This document shows positions 48,501-59,959 of a DNA stretch of 64,000 nucleotides, in pieces. The notes beneath the pieces are model-generated. The model made no database searches, had not been told where the DNA came from, and saw only the letters and a list, made by a program, of their open reading frames with translations. Origin of the DNA: Coturnix japonica (Eukaryota; Chordata; Aves; Galliformes; Phasianidae); the NCBI RefSeq assembly GCF_001577835.2, contig NC_029521.1, positions 19,622,470 to 19,686,469 on the forward strand, given 5' to 3'. The stretch's first letter is position 1. Each line of letters starts with the position of its first letter. The position numbers and the translations under genes were made by a program.

Positions 48501-50962
48501 GCAGTGAAGCCCAGGTGGAGCCGTGCCGGGATGCCGGCTGCGTGGGGGATAGTGGGGTGTGAGCCCCCTTCCTGGTGCACAGTCGCCCAGTTCAGGACCT
48601 CTTGGCACATGTCCTCCTAATGGGGAGATGCCCCCAGCATTGCGCACAGCCCACGGGGTCCTGCGAGAGCTGCCGGTGCCTGCCCCAGCTCCTGCCTCCC
48701 TGCCAGCGGGAGCAGCTCGCAGCACGCCGCTCCGCCAGGCATGGGGCAAGCCTGGGCTCATGGGATGGCATGCATTGACTGGTCCATGGCTCAGCCCTGG
48801 GGCAGCCGTGTGCAGGAGCATGGCAGTGGGAGCGCTCAGGGAACAGTAGTGTGGACACCGTGGGGCTGAGCCACTGCTGGAGCCCTCTGTCGGGTATTTG
48901 GGGTGAAACGGTGCCAAGGAGAGCCGTGCCTGCACAAAGGCATGGCAGGAGGAGGGGGATGTGTCCTCCCAGTTCTGTGCCAAGTGCCAAGGAGAGCACA
49001 GCGTGCAGCAGCAGCGTGTGTGCAGCAGCACTGTGCATGCCATCGGTTTGCACGCCGCAGGAGGCTTGGAGTGGCAGCGAGCTGCCCTCTGCCGTGCCTG
49101 GTCGGGCATCAGCCAGCCCCAGAGCTGCAGGGAGTGGGAGCTGCCATCCCCATCCAGCGGTGGCTGTGTCCCTGTTTGGCCTAGCTGGCAGAGCGGAGGC
49201 AGCTGTTAACAGGAAGGACACACATGTTAGCAACAAAAACACAGCAGCGAGAGGAAGCAGAAGCGATGCATTATTGATAGAGCTATTTGATGCTGCTATA
49301 TTCGGAGAGCTGCTTCGGAGAGCTCAGCAGCGCTGCACGGGGGGTGAGGGGAAGGGGTGGGCTCTGCTGGTTGAGTTACCTGCTGGTAAAGCACCACGTG
49401 CAGCCATGGTGCTGCAAGATGTTCCACGTGTACATCCTAGGGGGCTTCCAGCATCCTCCCCACTGGTGACCCGCATGGATTGGTATGGGGGGTCCAGCCC
49501 CATTGCTTATCTTTGAAGAATGTGGGTTTAGAGGGTGGCTGATTCCACCCTGTCAGCAGTGCGTATGGATGGGGAGCAGCTCGTTGGGCAAGGATTTCCA
49601 TTGTCCCTTGGCACTGCTGTGTGCCCCCTTCTCAGCCTATCCACCCCATCACTGTTCTGTGCAGGATCCAACCCAGCCAGGCTGTGGGGACCAGCCCCAG
49701 GCCAGGAAACTGGCTGTAAAACGAACCATTCTTGTAACATGAGAGAATCCACCTGGAGCATCTGGAGTCATAAACCCCGTGGAGCTGGCAGGCTCTCCCC
49801 GGGCTGCTGCCAGAGGGGCCAGGGCTGGCTGCTGTGGGTGGCCACAAAGCCCACGAGGGTGCGAGCCCTGCACTGGGGCAAGGCTGAGCTCCTGGCTGTG
49901 TCCTTCACCGTGGGCAAGGTGTGCTGCAGGGATGGAGATGGCTTTCCATCACCTGGGTTGTTTGGCAGGATGTGATCATGTATCCAGGTCTTTCCCTCTG
50001 CTCCCTGCAGGATGCTCAGGGTCTGAGCCTGCAGCTCCCTGCCTTGCCCTGCTCACCAGCTCCTCCCGTGCATCTCGCTCTCTGGGCTTTCCTCATGCAT
50101 CTTGGTGTCTGGAAATGGTTTTGTTTTGGAAGGGTTAATCCTGGGAGCCCCGAGGATCTGCCGCCTGCCCAGCATGACTCATTGCTGAGCTCCCAACCTC
50201 CCCCAGGCTCTCCGGGGGAGCGATGATGGAGCCGAGGCTGCTCCAGAGAAAAAGAGGGGCCCACCTGCCCCAGGAACCCCCCGTGATCCAGCCAAGAGAA
50301 TTCCCCCCTGGAGAGGCTGGGGACGAAGAGCAGATTTCCACATGAAGGGGGTAAGATTTATGGTGGGGAGCATCCCTGCCCGTCCCCTCCATGCTCTTCC
50401 CATCAGCCGCTCGCTCCGCGGGTGGGAGCGCATTGCAGGGAAGGGGCTCCCCCGCCATCACCGCCACACGCGCTGCGCTCCCCAGCTGCATCCCAGCCCT
50501 TCTGCTCTCCATCCAGCATCTCTTTAATTATTAACTCGGCTATAACCATAAACAGCTGGGGCTGCTGCAGCCACGTGGACCAGGCCAGCGCTGTCGTCAG
50601 AGCCAAGCAGGGACACGTGAGCGGTCCCGGTGGGCTGCTTGGTCCCAGTGCTACTTGGGGGCTGTTGGCTGTGGGGCCGTGCACCCATGGGTGCTGCTCT
50701 CTGCTTCTTACAGACACAGTTGCTGTGGGGGCAGAGTGCCCCTCTAGTTGGGTTTTGCTGTGGTGGCTGTGCGTGCATTGCACATCCCTGAGGCCTGGGC
50801 CTGCATCACCCTGCAGCTTCAGGGCTGGGAAGGGCTGTAGGAGGGTGTGTGCCCGAGGTGTGTGTGCAGACGTGTCCGAGCTGTGCCAGCAGGCGTGCAT
50901 GTGCGTGCTGGCCTGTGAGCACGCCTGCAAGTGTGCACAGGGTGAGCTGCATGGATGTGTGT

Positions 50963-50993
<31 letters not shown>

Positions 50994-53900
50994 CCTGCTG
51001 GGGTCCCAGTGCTGAGCTCCCCCCAGAGCTGCGTGAGGGTCTGAAACCAATGGAAAAGGGAAAGTGGTTCAAGCAAGAGAAATGCTGAAAAACTTCAAAG
51101 AAAAAAAAAATCAAAGCAAACTAGAGAAAAGTAGACTTTTATTGCAGCTGAACCAGGGAAAGAAATACTTCCCAGCTGGTGCCAGGTTCAGTGCTGGGCT
51201 GCGCTCAGAGCCCCAGGAGCTGTGCTGGGAGTGGGACCTGCAGCTCCTTGTGCTGTGGGGTCCCTGCCCTGCTCTGCTCTGCTTTGCTGGGGGGAATGGA
51301 GCAGCAAACAGCATGGGGGGAAGGCTCGGAGATGCCCTTATTCTGGTGATGCTGTTGGTGCCGAGGAGGTGTTGGGGTGTGAGACGGCGTGCCTGCAGGC
51401 AGATGCAATGCTAGCTGGTGTTTGACGCCTGCAGTTGCTCCTCCTGCTGTGGAGGTGGCTGGGATGGCAGTTGGAGGCGTTGTTGCATGGCGGCCTTCGA
51501 GCAAAAAGTGAGCCCACGCCTCGCTCTGAGTGCTCTGCTCTCAGATCTGTAGGGTTTGGGCACTGGGTGATGCTGTGCGGAGCCAGGGGTTGGGCTCGGA
51601 GGTCCTGGTGTGCTTTCGGACATGGGATTCTGTGCTATGTGGGCTATAAGGCATTTTGGCATGTGTTGAATGGATGCTCCTCCTCCTGGTGTGGGAGTAT
51701 ATGGAGGTATATAGATGTATAGGTAGAGGTATAGGGATGTACAGTGTGTGTAGGTGTGTATGTATATAGATATGGGCATAAAGATGGTTGTATGGATAAG
51801 CATATGTACGCAGGTGTATATTGGTGTGTACAGATGTGTGTTTATAGGTATAGGCAGCATTGTGTGGAAGTGTCCATGTATGTGTATGTTTAGGTGTTCA
51901 GGTGGGATACAGGTATAGGTGTGGGTGTGCAGAGGGCTGTATGCAGGTATATATATATACACATATAGGTGTGGGTGTACAGAAAGAGAGGTATGTGCAG
52001 CTACACAGAGCAGTGTATAGAGCTGTACGTGTAGGTACGGCTGTAGATGTGGAGGTGAGGATGCACAAAGCTGTCCGTGTGCACGCGTACACAGGTGTAT
52101 GTGCACGTTGTGCTGTACGGAGAGGTGTGAGTGTCGCTCGGTAGGTCGGTGCCGTTTTGAGGCACTCGGGAGGTGCCGGGATCCCGGCGCGGGGCTGCGC
52201 AGCACCGAACTTTTCCCCTCGGTGCCGGCGGGTTCGTCCCGTCCCATCCCGCCCCGCGGCCCTTTTGTGCGTGCGGTGCCCCGTGCGGACGGACGGACGG
52301 ACGGACAGACGGACATACGGACAGACGGCCGGCAGCGGGCGCGCCGCCGCCGCAGCCATTGTGGGTCGGCGCGGCGCAGACAAAGGAAGCGCCCCGCGCC
52401 CCGCCCCGCCCCGCCCCGCCGCCGCCATTGGCCGCCGCCGCCCGGCCGCCCCGCCCAGCGCCGCAACAACGCCGCCGCTCCGACCCCCGCCCCAGCGCCG
52501 CCGCCGCCCGCCGTGAGTCGCTCGGTTCGGCCCGGCCCGGCTCGGTTCGGCCCGGCCTGCCGCCCCCGGGAAGTTTCCCGTCCCCCTTTCCCCCCCCTCC
52601 CCTCTCCCCTCCGTTCCCTCCCCCTCCTCTCTCTTCTCTCTCGGTTCGGCCCCGGCGGCGGAAGGGAGGGCCGGGTCCCGCCCGTAAAGTTGTGAGCGGA
52701 GGCGCCGGCCCCGCTCGGCCCGGCCCGGCCCGGCCCCCTGCCCGCCGGCCCGCCCGGTGCCGCCTTCCCCCTCCAGCTCCCTTTCCTATGGCCCCTCTCT
52801 CTTTCTCTTTGCTCCCCTCTCGGCTCCAGCCCCCCCGCCGTGCCCTGCAGCTCCCTTTGTTCTCCCCCCCCGGCTCCGACCCTCGGCCGAGCCCCCCGAC
52901 AGCTGCCCCGCTCCCTCCCGGTGCCCCGGTGCCCGCTGTCACCGCCTGCTGTAACTTGGTCCCCTCGTGCAGCTCCGGGGGTCTGACAGAAGGGAGCGAA
53001 TGACGGGAGGGGTGCGAAGCATCGGGGCCGTGCTTCTCCCTGCCAGAGCTCGGGGCTGTGGGGAGTACAGGCGTGTGAGCGGCTGGCAGACAAAGCCCTT
53101 GGGGCTGGGGGATGCTTTTGGGAAGTGGGCGGCACAGCTCCCCACCTGGCTGCTCAACGTGGGGCTGCGTTTGAGGGTTCCTCTGCGGCCTCCCCGACCA
53201 TCCCGTGGCTGGCTGCCCTGACCTCAGCCACGCTCTGACCTCCAGCGGTCCCGGGGATGATGAGATAAGCACTCGTAGTACAGCACTGGGCTGCACACCA
53301 TGAGCTCCCAGCACCACGTTGACTTATCAGAGCCTGGGCACAAACTGCCGGGCCGTGTGTCCAGCAGAGAAAAGCCCCAGGGCTGTGCTGCACAGCCAGG
53401 ATATGGCACTGATGGTTGTTCCTCATCCTGGGGCTTCAGAACGGGCTCCTGACAGTTCCAGCAGGGCACCTGCTGGCCTCCTGCTGTTGCAGGTGCACAA
53501 TTGTCCGGCACTGATTGCTGGGGTGACTTGCTGTGTTCCCCAGCGCTTTGTCCTGGTGGTTTTGTAGCAGCTCCTCCAGAGTTGGGTATCAGCTCCCACA
53601 GTTTGCTGTGAGTTGTGGTGAATTTGGGGAGGTCTTCATTCCTTAAAGGCCTGGGTTTTGGAGTGTTCTCCTTGTGGTTGTTGCTAATGGAGGAAGGAGT
53701 CTGGGCTTTGCCCTCATGATGCTGTAGAAATCCCCAAATCCAAGCACCACTGGCTGCAGCTCTTTGCTTGTATTCTGTCCCAGCTTCTCCTCCAGACCCT
53801 TCTGCCCAGCACCGCCTGCTCCGTGCCATGCACACACCCTGGTACGAGCCCAGGGGTTGCACAGGGGTCTGTAGCAGCAGTAGCACTGCTGTCCTCCAGT

Positions 53901-56900
53901 GACCCAGAGCACGGGGCTGTGGGTGCTGATAGCACTGCAAGCGCACACACGTGGGTTGTGCCATCGGTGGCAGTGAGGTGTGCTGTTGTTTGAGGCAGAC
54001 CAGTATTTCAGCTGGGGATGCCAGGGTGAGATCTGCCTTGGGCTGTGCAGCACAGGTACAGGTGGTCCTGCAGTGTTTCATTTCTAATGTGGGAGCTGTG
54101 CAGCATGTGTGGCCAAACCCACTGCTCTTTGGCTTTGGCCCTTCATGCTGGAGTCGGTGCTGGTCAGGGTACATTGTCTCTTTAGGTGACTTGGGCTCCT
54201 CTGTTCTCATTCTGCTGCTGGCAGGTCCAAGAGCAGGCAGCAGCCCCGGGAGGCATCGCTTGGCCCTGGGTGCTGGGCACACCTGGGGCTGCTCCCCATC
54301 ATGAACTGCTCCACGCTGCCCCTGGCCCCAAGGCTGCGTGCTGAGGACGGTGAGCAGCCCAGCATCAGGCCAGAGAGCTCCTGAGTGCAGCGGTTATCCC
54401 AAACCCTGACCCTGGTGACAACACATGTGGAGCTGTGCAAGTGCAGCGACCAAAAGCGTTTGCTCTGAGGTCACGGCGTGGGCTGTTTCTGTTTGCTTTA
54501 ACCTGGGACCTGGGCCGGCAGCACTGTGCAAACTGCTGTGATGTGGGCAAGCCCCCGCAGGCCATGGGGGGGTTCAGGGCACGTGGTGCAGCCCCACTTT
54601 GCAGCCCATTCCCTGGAGACTGCACGTCGTCGCTCCTCACTGTGGCCAGCAGCGAGTGGAGCGGAGCAGAGCGGTGCATCCCGGGATGCCGGATCTCCAT
54701 GCGCCACGTGGGGCTGACAGCCGTCCTTGGCTGCGGGGCTGTACCAGGCAGTGGGGATGCTGGTGGGCCGGCACCTCTGCTCCCTGCCCTACCCGTCTCC
54801 TGCAGAGCGGTTCCATCAGGCTGCAGCTCACATCACTTCTGTGACCAGGTGCCATCCTCCTGCAGATGTGAAGCAGTGCTGTGTGTGACAGCGGGCACTG
54901 GGCTGCTGGTGGTGCTGGGTGTGGGGATGTGGTGACACTGTGCATCACTTGGGGAGGCTGCCCAAGTCCCAACATGGCTGCCTGCAGCTGGCCGTGCTCC
55001 ATCCCCTCTGGATAAGAGAAAGGAGGATGAAGGCAGCCTCAATGGGGCACGTTGATGCCTGGCGCCCAGGGTGCATCGATATAACATCTGACTGGAGAAA
55101 CCCAGGTGGGAACTGCAGCTGTCCTTGTGTCCTGCCCCAAGCAGAGGGTGGGGAGGGGAGGGTCCCACCACCCCGTGAGACCATCCTGTGCACACAGAGG
55201 GTGTTGATTGTCAGCTCAGATCCATGCAGGGCTGAGGGACACAGAGCCCTCGGGGGTGTCAAAACAAAGCACTGGAGGATGGGAGCTGCTGGTTCAGGCT
55301 TAGTTTTCCTTTCTGCTGAGGATGTGGTGACCAGTGCATTGATGAACTGATGCATCAGACACCTTTGGAAAGTTTCTTGTGTACTGAACATGCTTTGATT
55401 CCGTGTTACTTAACAGCAGAAGGGAGAGGAAAGTGGCTGTATTTCCAGCTCAGCTGATTTCCATAGAGCAGAACTTGACTGGGGTGAAAGCAGGAATTCC
55501 CCAGCACTGGTGCTGACCTTGGTGGTAAACCCTGTATCTCGCCATGACAGTGCCATAGAGGTGGGCAGCCCTGCCCTGCTCCCCTTGCTGCAGTGGGATG
55601 GGGTGAGGAGCTGCGGGTTCCTACGTGATGAATTTGCATTGACTGCTCCAGACGTGCCGTGTGTGTGGGGTGATGGGTGCCCTGCTCGGGGGGCCTTCCG
55701 TGCTTCCAGCGCTGGGAGCCGTGCTGCCTTTATTCCTTCAGTGCTTCTCCTTTCTCGTGCCCATCCCACGGTGCTGGATCTCTCCTGCACACCCACAGCA
55801 GCAGCGCACCCCGCGCCCACTGTGCCGCAGCACCACCGGGGATCCCCCTTAGCGGCGGGGCCGGCCGAGCCGGTGGAGCCAGTGCAGCCTGGCAGCCCGC
55901 CCGGCTGCGGGGAGAGGCTGCTCCCACCGCGTGTCTCGGCATCACCCGGCCCAGCGTGCCGCATCCTGCCGGCTGAGGGTGTGCCGGGAGCCCGGGGGGG
56001 TGGCAGCGTGGGATCCCCCCGCTGCCCTTGGGTTACATTAAGGGGTGTTTGGGGGCAGCAGGGTGCGGGGGGACTGGTTTGTGGCATCGCCTTCCATCTC
56101 GAGCCCGGTGACCGCTGGCCTGCCTGAGTGGCAGATGGTGGCTGCCTGGGGACCCGCGGGCCGGGCGATTATTCACCCGTCTCCATGGCGATAGAAAGGT
56201 CAGCGAAAAGATCCCGTGTGATTCCCCGGGTCGGGTCGGTGGGATTAGGAGCTGCACGGAAGGGCTGGGGGTGGGGGATAGGGCGCAGCCGCTCCATAGC
56301 ACGCCAGCTGCACCGCCCCTGGGGCACCGAGCTCTGGCTGAGAACTGACAAACTCTGTGCACCAATGGGTCTGACCAGCATCGGGGATGGGACTGTGCTG
56401 CTGGGGGCTTGGCTGCTCCTGTACAGGTCTGGGCACCCCAGCAGTGCTGGTCCCTCATCCCTCCATCTCCTCTTCTTCCTGGTAGCAGGGATGAGGTGCC
56501 TCTGTGCTGCTGCTGTTGGTGCCTCTGACTGACCTGTGTCCTCCCCCTCTCTGCAGGCTGTTCCTCTAAGTCATTCAAGCTGTACTCGCCAAAGGAGCCC
56601 CCGAACGGCAACGCCTTCCCCCCATTCCACCCGGGCACCATGCTGGATCGAGATGTGGGGTGAGCTGGGGGCTGGGGAGGGATCCGTGAGGCTTGGGGTT
56701 CTCTGGTCCCTTGGATCCCCAGAGCTGTAGTGAGACTGCAGCACGTGGAGTTCAGTTAGCACAAGGCAAGAGGTGGGATCGGAGCTGGTATTGATGGGTG
56801 GAGAAACAGTTACATCTGGGATCAAAGGAGCCTCAGTTCTCCAGCACTGTGGGACCAAGCCCATTGGCAAGCCAGTCTCTTGGGATGATCCAAGACAGTG

Positions 56901-59900
56901 GACAGTCCCAGCCTGTGCCACATTCTCTCCTCTTGGCATCAGCCCTGGGGGGAACAGGACGTGGCTCCTGGGAGCTGCAGAATGGGCCCCTGTAGCTGGG
57001 AAACAGAGCCCAGTTCTGGGGTGCATGTCACCCTGTGCAGCTGCCAGTCACTGGCATCCTGACCACTTGCTGCTGGCAGCAGGAAAGGGGGGATGGGTCC
57101 TGTGGGGCCCAGGGGTAAAGATCTTGCCCATTGCTGACCTGGCTGTGTTGCTTCTTCTCTACAGACCTACTCCCATGTACCCACCTACATACCTGGAGCC
57201 TGGCATTGGGTAAGTGGGAGGGGCTGGCAGGGAAGGAGCAGGGAGCCTGCCCCAGGCTGGTTTGGGATCAGTGCCTGGGGAGGGTGAGGATGGCACATTG
57301 CTGGCCTGCAGGGATTGTATGTTCTCATACCTGCATGCCCATCCCTGTGCCCCACACAGTGGCACACACTGCCTGCTCTGACCATGCGTTCTCTGCTCCC
57401 TGGCAGGAGGCACACGCCGTATGGCAATCAGACTGACTACAGGATATTTGAGCTCAACAAGCGGCTGCAGAACTGGACAGAGGTGGGGAGCTGGGGGCCA
57501 GTCTGGGAAGCGAGTGAGAGGGGTGGCTGGTGATGGGGGGGCAACCTCTTCTATTGGTACTTAGCTGCATGCAGTCCTCCAAGGGCTGAGCATAGGGCTG
57601 CCTGTCTCCTGTCCCCTAACCCAACATCACTTTGCTGTCCCCAGGAATGTGACAATCTGTGGTGGGACGCCTTCACCACGGAGTTCTTCGAGGATGATGC
57701 CATGCTAACAATCACTTTCTGCTTGGAGGATGGACCAAAGAGATACAGTAAGTGGCAGCAGAGTGGTGGGGCTAGCCCTTAGGGTACCTGGAGCTTGAGC
57801 TCGAGTACCCCTTCCCAGTGGCACTGCCTTACGATGGGATCTGTGCGGGTAGGCATGGGCAGGGGGTTGGAGCCCAGTTGCCTGCAGCCATGGGGACCCT
57901 ATTCACGTGCTCAACTGGACGAGCCAGTTTTACTGATGTTATTTTCCTCCTTTTCCCACTCCAGCAATTGGCCGGACTCTGATACCCCGTTACTTCCGCA
58001 GCATCTTTGAAGGAGGGGCCACAGAGCTCTACTATGTGCTCAAACACCCCAAGGAATCCTTCCATAACAACTTCGTCTCTCTGGACTGCGACCAGTGCAC
58101 CATGGTCACCCAGCATGGCAAGCCCATGTTCACCCAGGTACACCCCAGCCCCCACGTGTCTCAGTTTGCTACTGACTTGCGGTGGCAGTGGTGACATGAA
58201 ATGAGGGATGGGCACTGATTTCCATGGCTTTGTGCTGAGCTGGTGGAGCTGTGCCACAAGTACCACACTACAAAGACAGCCTGCCTTGCAGCATCCCTTG
58301 GGCACAGGTCCCCTGTCTGTGCAGGCTCCTGGGTTTGCTTTGTGCTGAGACCCCTGCCAGGCAGTCTGAAGCAGAGGGGAGGGTGTCGTGGTGTGCAGGA
58401 GCAGTGGGTTCTCTGGGTTCTCAGGGTTCTGGGCTGGGGGAGCAGAGTGGCAGTGTGTGTCTGACACTGTGCCCTGCCCAGGTGTGCGTGGAGGGGCGGC
58501 TCTACCTGGAGTTCATGTTTGATGACATGATGAGGATAAAGACGTGGCATTTCAGCATCCGCCAGCATCGAGAGCTTATCCCCCGCAGCATCCTTGCCAT
58601 GCATGTGAGTACCACTCCTTCCAGTGCAAGGGAGGTTTGCTGGGCTCCTTTCCTGGCTGCACAAGCAAGGCCCCCCATCACCCATGACAGGATGGGGCAC
58701 AGGGGACAATCCCCTGCTGAGTGCTGTCTCTCTCGCCCCTAGGCACAGGACCCCCAGATGCTGGACCAGTTATCCAAGAACATCACCCGCTGTGGGCTCT
58801 CAAACTCCACACTCAACTACCTCCGAGTACGTGTGCCGGGAGCAGAGTGGGCTGTGCTTGGGGGTTCTGGAAGAGGGGCAGATGATGCATAACAGTGGGG
58901 CAGCAAATTTGCCAGAGCCTGAGCTCTGCATGAGGCTTGGGTCACCGCAACATGGCAGAGGGGCTCTTTGCTTTGGCAGTGTCTAACCTTGTGTCTGTCT
59001 GCACCCTCCAGCTCTGTGTAATCCTAGAACCAATGCAGGAGCTCATGTCACGGCACAAGACCTACAGCCTCAGTCCCCGGGACTGTCTCAAGACCTGCCT
59101 GTTCCAGAAGTGGCAGCGGATGGTCGCGCCGCCTGGTGAGTGTGGCTGCCTGCTGGGCTGTGTGGTGCGGGTGGGAGGAGGTGGTGCTGGCAGAGGGGTT
59201 GGGGGGCACTCAGCTGGGGCTGACCGACTGCCTCTCCCTCCTGGCCCAGCGGAGCCGGCACGGCAGCAGCCCAGCAAGCGCCGGAAAAGGAAGATGTCGG
59301 GGGGCAGCACTATGAGCTCCGGTGGTGGAAACACCAACAACAGCAACAGCAAGAAGAAGAGCCCCGCCAGCACCTTCGCCCTGTCCAGTCAGGTACCTGT
59401 AAGCATCCCTTTTCCATTCTCTCTTCCTTCCCCGGGATGGAGGGGTGGGCTTCCAGCCCCAGGGAGTAGCTAAGGGACATCCCCAGGGCTGCCTGTCTGA
59501 GCCCCCCCGGCCCTCTCCTGCTGATGGGGAAAAGCAGGGAGCAGCCCCAGGGCTCCCCTCCGTCCCCCACCTCTGCCTTGGACCCTGCAGAGTGTGAGTC
59601 ACAGCCCAGGGATGGAGGCGAGGGGGCGGCCCTGAAGCTGAGAAAGGGGCTGTGTTGCTGGGAGGGGGCGTCTGGCGGCCGGGGTTCCCCCCACCTCGAT
59701 TATGTTTCGGGACCGTCTCCCCTTTCAGGATGTGATGGTGGTAGGCGAGCCCACGCTGATGGGGGGGGAGTTCGGGGACGAGGACGAGCGGCTCATCACC
59801 CGGCTGGAGAACACGCAGTTCGACGCCGCCAACGGCATCGACGACGAGGACAGCTTCAACAACTCGCCCGCGCTGGGGGCCAACAGCCCCTGGAACAGCA

Positions 59901-59959
59901 AACCGCCCTCCAGCCAGGAGAGCAAGTCAGAGAACCCCACGTCGCAGGCGTCGCAGTAA
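44015..59959 (+). CDS. LDB1: LDB1, LIM-domain-binding protein 1 (complete, 11 coding exons)
   Basis: Coding exons: 44015-44039, 56557-56659, 57165-57209, 57407-57482, 57645-57747, 57965-58137, 58482-58604, 58743-58826, 59012-59135, 59250-59398, 59729-59959. All splice phases agree, total 1236 nt, 411 residues plus stop, the length of the long mammalian isoform. It starts MSVGCACPG, carries the conserved self-association region (RIFELNKRLQNWTEECDNLW to about residue 200), the LCCD segment with FQKWQRMV, a nuclear localisation signal KRRKRK (295-300) and the LIM-interaction domain near 336-366. LDB1 is a nuclear scaffold that dimerises and bridges LIM-homeodomain, LMO2, TAL1 and GATA factors, and mediates enhancer-promoter looping. 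Conservation with human is near complete, so identification is secure. Confidence 0.98.
50955..50993. repeat. (GT)n microsatellite
   Basis: About 39 bases of almost pure TG dinucleotide with one TA interruption, in LDB1 intron 1. Likely polymorphic in length. Confidence 0.95.
51690..52115. repeat. Degenerate TA/TG-rich tract
   Basis: Some 420 bases built from imperfect GTATAGGT/GTGTATGTA/TATAGATG units, mostly alternating purine and pyrimidine, including a run of alternating TA near 51947-51958. It directly abuts the CpG island on its right. Translation gives a tyrosine/histidine/threonine-rich artefact on the minus strand. Confidence 0.8.
52130..53000 (+). promoter_or_regulatory. LDB1: Internal CpG island, candidate alternative LDB1 promoter
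   Basis: A strongly CpG-rich block lies 3.6 kb upstream of LDB1 coding exon 2, isolated from the first island by about 6 kb of ordinary sequence. It holds GCCATTGG (a CCAAT box in reverse) near 52424-52431, several GC boxes (CCCCGCCCCGCC) and a perfect splice donor CGCC|GTGAGT at about 52512. A non-coding first exon ending there would splice to exon 2. LDB1 in mammals has a shorter isoform starting MLDRDVGPTP, and that methionine is present here in exon 2 (56641), so a 5' alternative transcript from this island is plausible. Confidence 0.55.
52287..52332. repeat. (GGAC)n tandem repeat
   Basis: Imperfect GGAC/AGAC tetranucleotide repeat within the internal CpG island of LDB1 intron 1. Confidence 0.85.
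59729..59959 (+). CDS. LDB1: LDB1 last coding exon with LIM-interaction domain
   Basis: Encodes DVMVVGEPTLMGGEFGDEDE then RLITRLENTQFDAANGIDDE and ends SENPTSQASQ-stop. The acidic/hydrophobic strip from about DVMVV to GIDDED is the peptide that lies along LIM domains of LHX, ISL and LMO proteins. Fully conserved as far as I can judge. Confidence 0.97.
   Translation, partial: DVMVVGEPTLMGGEFGDEDERLITRLENTQFDAANGIDDEDSFNNSPALGANSPWNSKPPSSQESKSENPTSQASQ

Larger units (their letters stand above)
44040..56556 (+). other. LDB1: LDB1 intron 1
   Basis: A 12.5 kb intron from the GTGAGT donor at 44040 to the CTCTGCAG acceptor next to 56557. It contains a second CpG island (about 52130-53000), a GT microsatellite, a long TA/TG-rich purine-pyrimidine tract, and several AT-rich islands that look like regulatory elements. 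No exon with a family match is seen, and the long open frames on both strands follow base composition. Confidence 0.8.

Noticed and set aside
51411-53135. 574-codon open frame on the minus strand across LDB1 intron 1
   Set aside because: It runs from the TA/TG tract through a CpG island. Its translation switches from Tyr/His/Thr-rich to Gly/Arg-rich and simply mirrors base composition; there is no domain or splice support.
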